Both the position numbers and the translations under genes were made by a program. Under the pieces are notes generated by a model, which did not search any database, was not told the origin of the DNA, and saw only the letters and a program-made list of their open reading frames with translations. From assembly GCF_006265175.1 (NCBI RefSeq), contig NZ_VDCQ01000049.1, forward strand, positions 1-64,000: a stretch of 64,000 nucleotides of DNA. The letters run 5' to 3'. This document shows positions 1 through 8,079 of the stretch, piece after piece. This DNA is from Paenibacillus hemerocallicola. Lineage in GTDB: Bacteria > Bacillota > Bacilli > Paenibacillales > NBRC-103111. Positions within the stretch are counted from its first letter, which is position 1; the number at the start of each line of letters is the position of its first letter.

Positions 1-265
1 ATTGCCCCCTAGAAAAACAAGGCATAAACGGAAATAACATTTTCAACACTAGTTTCCTATGTGGTGCTATTGTTAGGTTTTAACGATGAAAAGCCTGCAA
101 AAGAAGATTAGAAAATGGGTATGAAGTAATCATGCCAAGTTATTCAACTAACGGTACGATAGTTCAATATAACCCCGCCAGCTTAAACCGAGCGGATTCG
201 ATTTCCAATACTTACCTGTCAAATGATACCAGACATACTGCTACAATTGAACGTAGGTGATTACT

Positions 266-1123
266 ATGTTCATTTCTCCATTTCTTCTCGAAACGTCGAA
301 ATCCGCATTTGACAGTCCTGACCATATTTTCGAGCCGAAGATCGACGGTCATCGGCTTCTTTTATCGCGCCCGAACGGCCAGACTCACCTCTATACTCGC
401 CAGAACAACGAATGCACCCAGCAATACCCCGAACTGTACGACATAGCCCAGGACGATATTCTACTAGACAGCGAGGTCGCTTGCGTGGATCGGGACAGTA
501 GCCTGATCGACTTTGAATCGGTGATGGAACGATTCAGCCCCCGTAAAGCCGACAAGGTGCTCGGTCTGAGCGCTGCGCAACCAGCGAACTACATAGTGTT
601 TGACATATTGCGCTACAAAGGCGAAGACTTGCGCGGCTGGCCACTGATGAAGCGTAAGGAGCTGCTTGCGGGCATCGACTTTGGCAATCCTCGGATCAGC
701 GTAGTGCCCTACATAGAACGTGAGGGTGAACGGTTGTATCAGGAGATCGTTTCCCGCCAGATGGAGGGCAACGTCGCCAAGCGGAAGGAATCCATTTACG
801 TGAGCGACCAGAAAAGTCTAAGCTGGTTGAAGATTATAAACTGGACGTACGTCGATGTCGTGTTAACGGGATGGAGAAAAGACGAGTTCGGGTGGCTTGT
901 CGGGGTGCAGGCGGGCGAACGGATCAGACCGGCGGGCGTGGTTGAGTTGGGCGTTACTGCGCCGCAGCGGAAGGCGTTTTATGCTGCCATTCAGCCATAT
1001 GTGACGGGCGAGGATAAGCATTATGTTTATGTTCAACCGTTAATTAAGGCCAAAGTAAAAATCCGGAACTGGACGAAAAAAGGACTCTTGCGGAGTCCTG
1101 TGTTTGTGAAATTTGCTACTTAA
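266..1123 (+). CDS. ATP-dependent DNA ligase (LigD ligase-domain-like)
   Basis: The product (about 285 aa) would seal DNA nicks using ATP. The nucleotidyltransferase domain carries motif I EPKIDGHR near residue 25, with Lys as the adenylated residue, a DSEVACVD segment, a motif IV-like EGNVAKRKESIY and a motif V-like WLKIINW. A C-terminal part of about 80 residues fits an OB fold. This is the length of a stand-alone LigD-type ligase domain. The frame is open from a GTG at 257, but the ATG at 266 sits behind AGGTGA and is preferred. Motif IV has Asn-Val where Ile-Val or Val-Val is usual, so activity is not assured. The gene is isolated: bases 1-250 upstream show no gene, and the next locus is a minus-strand pseudogene. 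It may function in repair or be a leftover of a mobile element. Confidence 0.8.
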   Translation: MFISPFLLETSKSAFDSPDHIFEPKIDGHRLLLSRPNGQTHLYTRQNNECTQQYPELYDIAQDDILLDSEVACVDRDSSLIDFESVMERFSPRKADKVLGLSAAQPANYIVFDILRYKGEDLRGWPLMKRKELLAGIDFGNPRISVVPYIEREGERLYQEIVSRQMEGNVAKRKESIYVSDQKSLSWLKIINWTYVDVVLTGWRKDEFGWLVGVQAGERIRPAGVVELGVTAPQRKAFYAAIQPYVTGEDKHYVYVQPLIKAKVKIRNWTKKGLLRSPVFVKFAT

Positions 1124-1130
1124 CATCGGA

Positions 1131-1711
1131 TTAAGTTCTTTCACGTAATTTTTTCAACTCAGACTCCAACGCAGCAGCACTAGTAGATAAATCAGTTACT
1201 AACTGATCATATACTTGTTCTGGTAAAGTAGTTTCAGAACTAAGCAATCTGATTTTGTTATATAAAGAAGACAGCGAGTTGATTGTTCCATCTCCGACTT
1301 CTTGTCCAATTAATGTTGAGCATTTTTCCCAATTTGCACTACTTAGAAACTTTATGTAGTCTTTTTACCAGAATAATAATTCTGTCTATTATCCTTTATT
1401 AACCTATAGTTTGCATCGAGTTCTACCTTTACTAACCTTAAGACAGCATAATTACCTGCCTGTCCTTTGCTCTTATCAAATTCATGAGTTTTATGAACTT
1501 GATAGGCTGCAACAATATAAGCTATGACACCGCCTATAAATCCGCCTATAATATTTCCAAGGCTTCCGATTAGCGACCCAACTTAATCTTTATCTGCAGC
1601 TTTTATACTGCCTATAAGAAGGTAGCTAAGGACAATTAAAGCTCCTGTTAATACTGAAATAAGTATTATCAAGAGCAGAGCCAGAAGAGAAAGATCTAAC
1701 TTTCGTTTCAT
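1131..1711 (-). pseudogene. Membrane protein gene broken by a stop and a frameshift
   Basis: Reading the minus strand from an ATG at 1711 with an AGGAG site gives MKRKLDLSLLALLLII, a clear membrane segment, then an in-frame TAA near 1580. The same frame continues with a glycine-rich second membrane segment (GSLGNIIGGFIGGVIAY) and a polar part to about 1366. There an A5 run marks a one-base shift into a frame ending ESELKKLRERT at 1131. The three pieces join into one protein of about 190 residues with two membrane segments and a charged tail. I do not recognise the family. It lies 9 bp downstream of the small ORF at 1721-1912, so the two form a pair. Confidence 0.55.
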
Positions 1712-1720
1712 TTCATTCTC

Positions 1721-1912
1721 CTACATGTCATTATAGAGCCTCCGAATGTCATCGTCTTCAGAAGAATATTTCTGAACATCAGACATCCGAAGGCTTGATA
1801 CGTTTCCCTGCTTTATTCCAATAGGTGCGTTCGTTGGAGTTGCGCCCTCATCACCCTTCACGATTCTTTTCATTTTGTGGCGAACGATTGTTTTTGCTGC
1901 CGAATCTTGCAT
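1721..1912 (-). CDS. Small hypothetical protein upstream of the membrane pseudogene
   Basis: A 63-residue polar, lysine-rich protein (MQDSAAKTIVRHK at the N-terminus, DDDIRRLYNDM at the C-terminus) with no recognised domain. It is supported mainly by its tight spacing to the pseudogene at 1711, whose AGGAG site lies in its stop-codon region. No good ribosome binding site precedes its own ATG, so the 5' end may be missing: the region upstream on this strand is where the opposite-strand gene begins. Confidence 0.4.
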   Translation of the reverse strand: MQDSAAKTIVRHKMKRIVKGDEGATPTNAPIGIKQGNVSSLRMSDVQKYSSEDDDIRRLYNDM

Positions 1913-1938
1913 TATAGTAAAATGTTGGTAGAAAGGAG

Positions 1939-2276
1939 GTGTTTGTTATCGCGCATATTGAAACAATTTACAATATCAGAGATTCAATGATTACAGTGTC
2001 GTAGTACAAGAATATGACAACGGAAAACTTGATGTAATGATCCTCCCTGTTGATTCCAATGTCGGTCATGTTGTAGAAACTGTTTCGTCCCGTCATCATG
2101 TCCTTAAAGGCTCGAAAGGTAGATTTGTAGCGCTATTTGTAGTAGGCGGCATTACTTTGATCATTGGTGGAATCGTCCTTTGGATTTACACTATTTCTTC
2201 GAACGTCAATGAAGAATTCGAAAAAAATCAATGCCAGACTAATAGGTCAATCGTTTCAGGGGGGACAAAACAATGA
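1939..2276 (+). pseudogene. Small membrane protein, probably frameshifted near its start
   Basis: A strong site (GAAAGGAGGT at 1931-1940) precedes a reading that starts near 1939 and runs to about residue 16, after which the protein-like sequence continues in another frame (NDYSVVVQEYDNGKLDVM and onward). The downstream frame can be read from ATG 2037 as 79 aa with one membrane segment (FVALFVVGGITLIIGGIV), but it has no ribosome binding site there. I infer a frameshift near 1985, or an unusual start. The stop overlaps the next gene, so the two are cotranscribed. Family unknown. Confidence 0.45.
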
Positions 2277-2602
2277 CCGATAACTTTTATGTAAGAATCA
2301 TTAAGCCACTTATTATTTGTGCAGTGCTTTGGCTTTTGTATTTCTTAGGCTTCGTACTCTATACAGTTCTTTTGGGACTAATCGTCGATAAGTTCTTTAT
2401 GTCTGGTTTGCGGTTTTCTGAAATGAGGGTGTTCGAATTGCTTTCTTGGGGAGCTGTTGCCAGTCTCGTGTTGTCATATATCAATCTTCGAATCTTCTTC
2501 CCACTTCTGAAAACCAGACCAAAATGGTTTTGGGTTAACTTTATGATTTTGATTGCTCCCTCGTTGTACTATGCTTCTATCGTCCTTCGGAACTACCTGT
2601 GA
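2273..2602 (+). CDS. Hypothetical integral membrane protein
   Basis: A 109-aa protein with about three hydrophobic segments (around residues 9-35, 50-70 and 85-105), so an inner-membrane protein of unknown role. The ATG overlaps the previous stop in an ATGA arrangement and a GGGGGG stretch lies 8-13 bases upstream, which fits translational coupling with the small membrane protein before it. No motif was recognised. Confidence 0.5.
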   Translation: MTDNFYVRIIKPLIICAVLWLLYFLGFVLYTVLLGLIVDKFFMSGLRFSEMRVFELLSWGAVASLVLSYINLRIFFPLLKTRPKWFWVNFMILIAPSLYYASIVLRNYL

Positions 2603-2756
2603 TCAGTAAAATGTCGCGTAGGAGTCCAGCGAGAGCACGATTTGCTTGTCGCTCAACCCGTGTACGAATTTCTTTTCATAAGGCTTCCGCGGCCTCCCCA
2701 CGCTGTCTCGTAGTATCTGCATCAGGGGCGAACCGTTCAGCTTTCTCGCCTCCCAT
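2602..2756 (-). pseudogene. C-terminal scrap of an unknown gene
   Basis: On the minus strand the frame ending at 2602 reads as a coherent, charged C-terminus (segments LMQILRDSVGRPRKPYEKK and KQIVLSLDSYATFY). No start is available because the reading is cut where the IS630 relict begins near 2772. I read it as the tail of a gene interrupted or removed by that insertion. Product unknown. Confidence 0.3.
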
Positions 2757-2873
2757 CAAAAATAATCCTTGAATCTATATAAATTGAAGCATTGAATTTC
2801 CAAAAATAAGCAAGGGATTTACTTATCGCCGTCGAACTGGTTTCGTAAGATTCTAGATAAGGCGGTGAACGGG

Positions 2874-2977
2874 ATGACGAGCAAAGGCGCCCTGGCTGAA
2901 GTGGAAGAACGGCTGAGATCCACAAAGGACCGCCGGATGTACGGACGTTTGCAAACGATTCGGTTTGCACGAAGATG
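2874..2977 (+). pseudogene. IS630 transposase, N-terminal piece
   Basis: An ATG at 2874 opens 34 codons of helix-turn-helix-type IS630 N-terminus (RRMYGRLQTIRFA is the recognisable part) and stops at TGA 2975-2977. The C-terminal piece begins at the same place in another frame, so the two are fused across a deletion that removed most of the DNA-binding region and the first catalytic Asp. Confidence 0.5.
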
Positions 2978-3345
2978 AGGCCTACAATGCCGAAACGTTT
3001 CTGTTTTTCCTCAAGAAGTTGCTCGAAGCGTATCCTTCGGGCGTGATTACGATGGTGCTGGACAACGCCCGCATTCATCATGGCAAATTGCTGAAACCGT
3101 TTCTGAACGAGAACAAGCGGCTAAACCTCGTCTTTCTGCCACAGTACAGTCCCCAGCTGAATATTGTGGAAGGACTCTGGAAGTGGCTGAAAGCCGATGT
3201 GGTGAACAATGTCTTCTACCACACGCTAGCCGAGATCTGTAAAAACGTCTCTTCTTTCATGAATGCAGTCATGCAGCAACCTCTAACCGTCATTGATCGG
3301 CTCTGTGTCCGGATGGAGCCTGATCATGTTGTGGAATTTCTTTAA
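2965..3345 (+). pseudogene. IS630 transposase, C-terminal DDE piece
   Basis: The 126-aa frame is the C-terminal half of an IS630 DDE transposase. It contains YNAETFLFFLKKLL, the second catalytic Asp in MVLDNARIHH, and the PQYSPQLNIVEGLWKWLK block with the catalytic Glu. The first Asp and everything before it are missing. The stop lies one base before the right inverted repeat. Confidence 0.75.
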
Positions 3346-3571
3346 TTCAACTTATATAGATTTTCCTCTGGCACTATAATTTATTGAACCTTTTTTGAAT
3401 TGGACTCCAACACAGCACTTACAAAAATTCTTTATATACTTTAACACGCCCGAACATTTTCATGTATGAGCGTGTTGTTATTTGTATATATCTCCTCTTG
3501 GTCCTATACGAACTACAAATTCGATTAGAGCGTGTCTTCAAACTGAAATGGTGCTTTTGTAACAGCCTCTA

Positions 3572-4204
3572 TTAGAAACGATTGGCGACTTCTTTAGCAC
3601 GTGCAATTGCTTTTTCTTTTACAAATGGAGCTTGCTCTGATAATGACGTTCCTTCCACAAAAATTGCCTCAATCGATTTAACCCCATAGAACTGTAAAAC
3701 CTTATTCAGAAAGCTGTATCCCATTTCAAGTGGTACAAAAGGACCTTCCGAATAAACGGAACCGCTAGCTTGAATATGCAAGGCTTTCTTGTCGGGCAAC
3801 AGACCTACAGGACCATTCGTGGTATATTTGAATGTCTTACCCGGAATTGAAGTCGCATCCGTGTATGCTTTCAAAACCGGCGGGATCGAGAAATTCCACA
3901 TTGGAGAAACATAAACATACTTAGCAGCAGCCACGAATTGATCTACAATCGCCCCAAGACGATCTATTTTTGATTTCTCGGTATCAGACAGTTGATCGAA
4001 CGTCGAACCCGACCGAAGCTTTCCCCAACCGCGTAAAACATCAGCATCGAATTGCGGAATATTCTCTTTGTACAGATCCAAATGAACAACTTCATCTGCT
4101 GGATTGGCTTCGCGGTACGTTTCGATAAATGCTTTTCCTACCGCGAGGCTAAAAGATTCCTGAGGATCAAGGGGATGTGCGGTGATATACAATACAGTTG
4201 CCAT
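3572..4204 (-). CDS. azoR: FMN-dependent NADH azoreductase
   Basis: A flavodoxin-fold NAD(P)H oxidoreductase of 210 aa, the normal AzoR length. Family knowledge: these homodimers use FMN to reduce azo bonds and quinones in the cytoplasm, and in Bacillus they protect against quinone and thiol stress. The N-terminal [17 protein letters not shown] fits the FMN phosphate-binding loop, and [17 protein letters not shown] is the classic flavin-contact block. The gene is divergent from an HxlR regulator at 4339, the arrangement seen for YodB- or CatR-controlled azoreductase and quinone genes, so repression by that neighbour is the likely control. Confidence 0.9.
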   Translation of the reverse strand: MATVLYITAHPLDPQESFSLAVGKAFIETYREANPADEVVHLDLYKENIPQFDADVLRGWGKLRSGSTFDQLSDTEKSKIDRLGAIVDQFVAAAKYVYVSPMWNFSIPPVLKAYTDATSIPGKTFKYTTNGPVGLLPDKKALHIQASGSVYSEGPFVPLEMGYSFLNKVLQFYGVKSIEAIFVEGTSLSEQAPFVKEKAIARAKEVANRF

Positions 4205-4270
4205 TAATCAAAACTTCCCTTCTGTAATCAGAATAGTTACACTTTCAATGGTAATCATATAATATTTACT

Positions 4271-4285
4271 TACTTATTTTAAGTA
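4271..4285. promoter_or_regulatory. Palindromic operator candidate between azoR and hxlR
   Basis: TACTTATTTTAAGTA is a perfect TACTT-N5-AAGTA palindrome in the divergent intergenic region. HxlR/YodB-type repressors of Bacillus bind TACT...AGTA palindromes, so this is a plausible site for the adjacent regulator. An extended -10 (TGG then TATAGT at 4301-4306) follows it for the regulator gene. Confidence 0.5.
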
Positions 4286-4338
4286 GGCACAATAATGTGG
4301 TATAGTATCAAAAAAGGTACTGTAAGGGAGGCTGATGT

Positions 4339-4695
4339 ATGCAAAAGAACCTTGACCAATGTCAATTCGCTGTGGCGATGGATTCGATCGTTGGCAAATG
4401 GAAGCCGATTATCATTCATCATTTGCTGCAAGGTAAACCTTTGCGGTTCAATGAATTAAGAAGATTGCTGCCCGATATCACGCAAAGAATGCTTACGCTC
4501 CATCTGCGCGAATTGGAGGAAGAAGAGATCATTACACGAGTCGTTTATCCTCAAATTCCGCCGAAAGTGGAATATTCCATCACGGAATACGGCATGAGCC
4601 TGACCCCGATTATAGAAGCCTTACACCAATGGGGAGCGACCCATATCGAACGAAAAAAGCTCGGAGAAGCGAAAAAACAAATAGAACCTGACTAA
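4339..4695 (+). CDS. HxlR-family transcriptional regulator
   Basis: A 118-aa winged-helix protein. The diagnostic HxlR features are an N-terminal Cys (DQCQFAVAMDSIVGKWK, Cys near residue 8), the LRFNELRRLLPDITQRMLT recognition region and the wing with YSITEYG. In YodB and CatR the N-terminal Cys senses quinones or diamide, and the equivalent residue is present here. A GGGAGG site precedes the ATG. It is divergent from azoR, so it probably represses azoR and itself through the palindrome at 4271. Confidence 0.9.
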   Translation: MQKNLDQCQFAVAMDSIVGKWKPIIIHHLLQGKPLRFNELRRLLPDITQRMLTLHLRELEEEEIITRVVYPQIPPKVEYSITEYGMSLTPIIEALHQWGATHIERKKLGEAKKQIEPD

Positions 4696-4700
4696 GCGCC

Positions 4701-4852
4701 GGTTCGTATATCTAAGCTGGACAAAGCAAAATTATGCGAAAACAAAGCACAAAAAGCGAAGTGAGGAAACAAGGAAAACCCTTGATGCACAAGGGTTCAA
4801 GGCATTTCTGAGAGATCTAAAAATGGTTCGCATAATATTATGCTAGGCGAAG
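4701..4852 (+). repeat. Left-end module of cassette block 1 (attI-like)
   Basis: This stretch is a diverged copy of the module at 30940-31095. Both begin GGTTCGTATATCTAAGCTG, carry an AAARCGAAGT stretch, then a CCCTT...AAGGG hairpin, and end in a simple inverted core. Here the core contains GCATAATATTATGC (4830-4843), a perfect 14-bp palindrome, followed by TAGGCGAAG. The last eight bases (TAGGCGAA) reappear in inverse at the other end of the following gene segment (5636-5645). A related shorter copy is at 18827-18924. I read it as a recombination site that bounds the cassette block. Confidence 0.6.
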
Positions 4853-4858
4853 TCAAGA

Positions 4859-5611
4859 CTACCACTTATCTTCACTCATTATAAAATATAATTCTTCAAT
4901 ATCCTGAAGATCGTTAATCTTATTTCTGTATAAAAATCCTGCCATACAAGACCCTGTTTCGACTCCAAAATGGTTTTCCTTAACCCCCATCTCACGCTTG
5001 ATGACGTTCTCAATATACCTTGCAAAGCCTTCCTTCCATTCTTGCCAAACCATATATTCAACTTGCTCGCTAGTTAGATAGGCTTTTATCTCTTGTCTAA
5101 GGATGCAGAGTTCTTTCCTATCGTTGGCGACTAATGCTTTAAATAAGTCATTTACATACTTAACAAATTCTGTGTCCTCGTATGGGAATGGATACTGAAG
5201 TTCCCAGAAATAATCTTTGGTATTCACTGATTTTTGGGCTAGTTCAATCTGGGATCTAAGTTTCATCTCGCATGTCTCAAATTGATAACAATGCACATAC
5301 TCATGGAAAACAATAATCTGATTTGCTATACTTTCAAAAACTTCCCCTGTAACTACAACAACTGAACGATTTTCGTAACACTCCAATGGAAAGGCAGCTC
5401 TTACTCCCATCGGTATATTCATGTAGTCTTTCTCCACATGTTTTAAAACGAATTGTTTGTTATCTTTATTGTAATCAAATATATTTATATTTCCTTCCTC
5501 CACAATGGCTATTGGATAATAGTTATGTAGTAGAGGGTGAACATGGTTTACCCTAATCTGAAGATCTTTTAGTCTTTTAAACTGATCTTTATACTTCTGA
5601 GAAATACTCAA
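4859..5611 (-). CDS. Cassette gene: putative HExxH zinc metallopeptidase-like protein
   Basis: About 250 aa of unknown family. The key feature is HEYVH (HExxH) in QIIVFHEYVHCYQFE, the signature of zinc metallopeptidases, with WKEGFARYIEN about 95 residues later supplying a possible third ligand Glu. No signal peptide is seen, so it would act in the cytoplasm. The frame is open to an ATG at 5656, but that lies inside the recombination site. A TTG at 5611 behind AAGGGATGGGGG keeps the gene inside its cassette and is my choice, with moderate doubt. The stop is 16 bases from the cassette core at 4843, so the segment is compact like an integron cassette. Confidence 0.6.
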   Translation of the reverse strand: MSISQKYKDQFKRLKDLQIRVNHVHPLLHNYYPIAIVEEGNINIFDYNKDNKQFVLKHVEKDYMNIPMGVRAAFPLECYENRSVVVVTGEVFESIANQIIVFHEYVHCYQFETCEMKLRSQIELAQKSVNTKDYFWELQYPFPYEDTEFVKYVNDLFKALVANDRKELCILRQEIKAYLTSEQVEYMVWQEWKEGFARYIENVIKREMGVKENHFGVETGSCMAGFLYRNKINDLQDIEELYFIMSEDKW

Positions 5612-5635
5612 ATAACCCCCATCCCTTATGTCTTG

Positions 5636-5811
5636 ATTTCGCCTACGTTCTTGCATTCATGAACCCGAAAGGCTTAAGATCCCGTCAGGAACCGGGTGGC
5701 TCTGTCACTTAGCCTTGCAGGGTTGTCCGCTGAATACGATCCCCGAAATCATCCTGCTGACCAAGGGACAGCAAAGCTGGACCGCAGCGTGAATTAGGTG
5801 TTATACGAGCC
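5636..5811. repeat. attC-like palindromic site C1
   Basis: The outer arms are TTTCGCCTACGTTCTTG on the left and GTGTTATACGAGCC on the right, with an inner stem TTGCATTCATGAAC / CGTGAATTAGG. The middle holds two further imperfect hairpins, with CTTAAGATCC and CTTAGCCTTGCAGGG segments that recur in the other sites. The left core (TAGGCGAA in inverse) matches the block-left module rather than this site's own right arm. That is the pattern expected at a cassette junction. Confidence 0.65.
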
Positions 5812-6011
5812 ATCAGCAGAAAATCAGATCCTCCGAAATGCCGATAAACCCTTACGTATCAAAGGATTCGGTCGATTTCGGAGAAGCAGGAACACCCTGC
5901 AAATAACCCGGGTTATCTTGCATGTTTCACGAAACGGTATAACCGATTGTTATCCCTTCCGCTTTGCATATCCGCTTTGGTTCGCATAACTCCATAAGGA
6001 GGAAATGCGAA
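5812..6011 (+). repeat. Recombinase leader, copy 1
   Basis: The stretch between the right arm of C1 and the recombinase start has a copy at 14509-14730 and a shortened copy at 24041-24117. Shared landmarks are AAACCCTT...AAAGGATTCGG (a CCCTT/AAGG hairpin), GCATATCCGCTTTGGTTCGCA, and a ribosome binding site AAGGAGG followed by AATGCGAAGTG. GGTATAACC and GCATAAC motifs within it resemble the cores of the cassette sites. It is probably the promoter and recombination-site region of the recombinase pair. Confidence 0.5.
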
Positions 6012-6576
6012 GTGCCGCACAAAAAGCTTCAAGCTGAACTCAGCTTGGAACGATGCCGTACAGTTGTTTCTTCAGGATTACCGGTATTCGGTTAAAGGAA
6101 CTGTCGAATCTGCAAGTCACGGGTGTTTTACTGGATGAGGGTTCCCTGCGAATTAATCAGGGCAAAGGAAGGAAAGCACGACTTATTCCGATTGAGCGGA
6201 TTGCCATGGGTAAATGGAGACGCTATTTGCTTCAGCGCGGCTCACTCGATCATAGCTATCTCTGGGTGAATTTAGACAACAATCCTTTTTACCTGGCGGC
6301 ATTCGAATGATGATTGCACGCTATTACCAATTAGCCAATATTCAAGGTATTCAATGTTCCTGCCCCACTTTCCGGCATACATTTGCCAAGAAATACTTAT
6401 TGAATAGTGACGACATCTTTAGCTCAAAACCATAATTGGCCACGTACACATCGAGACGACTGAAATGTACGTCGAATTGTTTAGCTGCGACTTGCAAACT
6501 CAGCATGAAAGGTTCAGCCCCATTGAGCATCTGGCCGGGGAATTTCCTTTGCTTCGGAAAGTGAGGTGAAGGACGA
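6012..6576 (+). pseudogene. Tyrosine recombinase 1, decayed copy (block 1)
   Basis: The first gene of a tandem recombinase pair. From a GTG at 6012 behind AAGGAGG an N-terminus reads about 23 codons, then breaks. The frame from 6053 gives a catalytic-domain start (TGIRLKELSNLQVTGV, whose Arg is the first catalytic residue), followed by HTFAKKYLLN with the H-x-x-R box (TFRHTF). A one-base shift near 6425 leads to IIGHVHIETTEMYVELF, with the G-H box and catalytic Tyr. The N-terminal half is shortened and there are at least two frame breaks, so it is not functional. The intact parts match the copy at 24118-24407 closely. Confidence 0.75.
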
Positions 6577-6858
6577 GTGAGCATCAGGCGTCGGCAAAAC
6601 AAGCTGGAAAGTGCAGAAAATCCAAGCCTGGTCAAACAACAACTCAGCTTCGATGCTCTGCTTCATTCTTTTTTTCTCGATTGCAAGGCCAAAAACCTTT
6701 CGCCGCTGACCCTTCGTTTTTACCAAGACAGTGCAAAGCAAATGAAAGAAGCCTTTCAGGCGCAACAATTCCCGTTCAATGTTTATAAAGTGACGACGCG
6801 TGATGTCAAAAATTACTTTATTGCCTATCTGTTCGATCAAGGTAAATCAGACAATACC
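6577..6858 (+). pseudogene. Tyrosine recombinase 2, N-terminal fragment (block 1)
   Basis: A GTG at 6577 starts a core-binding (SAM-like) domain, with LSFDALLHSFFLDCKAKNL and LTLRFYQDSAKQMKEAF, that is strongly similar to residues 1-95 of the recombinase at 24408. Similarity ends abruptly after FDQGKSDNT near 6858. The remaining open frame to 6999 is unrelated sequence running into the terminator of the next locus. The catalytic domain is gone. It starts one base after the stop of recombinase 1, as expected for a coupled pair. Confidence 0.75.
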
Positions 6859-6927
6859 AAGGAGAACGAACACAAAGAAACTCATGCTTGTGAACCTCTC
6901 CCATCCATCTTGTTTAAAAAAAGAAAG

Positions 6928-6981
6928 CCATTGGTCTCTCCGTTGGTTGTTCGTCATCAACCATCCTGGGAGAACCAATGG
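6928..6981 (-). terminator. Rho-independent terminator of the sensor kinase operon
   Basis: CCATTGGTCTCTCC and GGGAGAACCAATGG form a stem. Read on the minus strand it is followed by a T-rich run (complement of 6914-6926). It lies 25 bases beyond the stop of the kinase at 7006. Confidence 0.75.
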
Positions 6982-7005
6982 TGTTTTCTTCTTTATTAGC
7001 TGCTA

Positions 7006-8079
7006 TTACGCATTTACTTGTGTTTCCAAAGGCAGCTTGATCGTAAAAGTGGAGCCTTTTCCGAGTTCGCTTTGCACCTCAATCGAACCTTCGCAAAGAT
7101 CGACAATTCTCTTAACCAGCGCCAGCCCCAGTCCGTTTCCCATCATGGAGCGTGAGGTGTCACCCTGATAAAACTTATCAAACATGCGCCGCATCGTCTC
7201 TTCGCTCATCCCGATCCCATCATCCTCAAGCCGAAAGGTCGCTCTCCGCCCGCTCTGCCACAGCCCGACTTTGAGCGTTCCGCCGCTTTCTGTATGTTTA
7301 ATCGCGTTGTCCAAAAGATTGATCCAAACCTGCTGTATCAGGTTCTTGTTTCCACTCATTTCAATTTCTTCTTCCAAGGCAATATCCAAAGAAAGATATT
7401 TGGCACTCCACTTCGGCTCCAACATTAAAATCGCCAGTCGAACTTGTTCGTCCAAACGGTAGAGCGTCTTGTCGCTCACGATTTCAATATTTTCCACCTT
7501 TGACAAGTTGAGAATGCTGGTGGAGAGGTCAACCAGACGTTCGGACTCCTGAATGATGCTATTCAAGTATTCCTGTGTTTCCTCGTCACTGACATCCCCA
7601 TTCTTCAACAATTTCGCAAAGCCGCTGATGGAAACAATAGGGGTTTTGAATTCATGAGAGAAATTCCGCACAAAGTCGTTGCGCAATGTTTCAATCCCTT
7701 TCAGTTCCCGCACCATTTTGTTAAAACTCTCGGCCAACGCATCCAGTTCAAAAACAACACTTCCTTTCACTTCCACCTCAGCCGAAAAATCGCCTTTGGC
7801 CACCTTATGGGTAGCCTCCATCATTTCCCGGATTGGTTTGACAGATCGTCTGCTCAGCAACGCGGCGATGACAACCCCTAGAAAAATACTGATGTATATC
7901 AGTACATAAATCCCCCGCTGCGGATAAGGCTGATTCATATCAAGCACACCCACCCTATTTAATACAAAGGCAATCAGACCTGCAGATGCGATAGAGAGCG
8001 CCATGACCAGAAAAACCAGAGCCACCAACGTAAACGCAATGCTGATTTTTTGTGGAAATATCTTTTTCATCCATTTCAT
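7006..8079 (-). CDS. Sensor histidine kinase
   Basis: A 357-aa membrane kinase. Two membrane segments (about residues 14-37 and 58-76) enclose only about 20 extracellular residues, which suggests sensing in or near the membrane or through the partner transporter. A HAMP linker (about 77-130) leads to the H-box NFSHEFKTPIVSISGF with the phosphoacceptor His near residue 142. The ATPase domain has the N-box NLLDNAIKH, G1 DDGIGM and G2 GNGLGLAL. The ATG overlaps the response regulator stop by four bases. An ABC transporter is divergent at 8916, so this is probably a sensor for antimicrobial or envelope stress. Confidence 0.92.
   Translation of the reverse strand: MKWMKKIFPQKISIAFTLVALVFLVMALSIASAGLIAFVLNRVGVLDMNQPYPQRGIYVLIYISIFLGVVIAALLSRRSVKPIREMMEATHKVAKGDFSAEVEVKGSVVFELDALAESFNKMVRELKGIETLRNDFVRNFSHEFKTPIVSISGFAKLLKNGDVSDEETQEYLNSIIQESERLVDLSTSILNLSKVENIEIVSDKTLYRLDEQVRLAILMLEPKWSAKYLSLDIALEEEIEMSGNKNLIQQVWINLLDNAIKHTESGGTLKVGLWQSGRRATFRLEDDGIGMSEETMRRMFDKFYQGDTSRSMMGNGLGLALVKRIVDLCEGSIEVQSELGKGSTFTIKLPLETQVNA

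Larger units (their letters stand above)
2772..3362 (+). mobile_element. IS630-family relict with internal deletion
   Basis: The ends are near-perfect inverted repeats: AATCTATATAAATTGAA at 2772-2788 and TTCAACTTATATAGATT at 3346-3362 (16 of 17 pairs match). Between them lie both ends of an IS630-type transposase but not its middle. At 591 bp the element is about half the usual length for the family. It cannot move by its own transposase. Confidence 0.75.

Noticed and set aside
1-256. A gene upstream of the DNA ligase
   Set aside because: All frames are short and broken; no motif or ribosome binding site except that of the ligase.
5798-5989. A 63-aa ORF after site C1
   Set aside because: It runs through the recombinase leader, including its hairpin, with no ribosome binding site or family.
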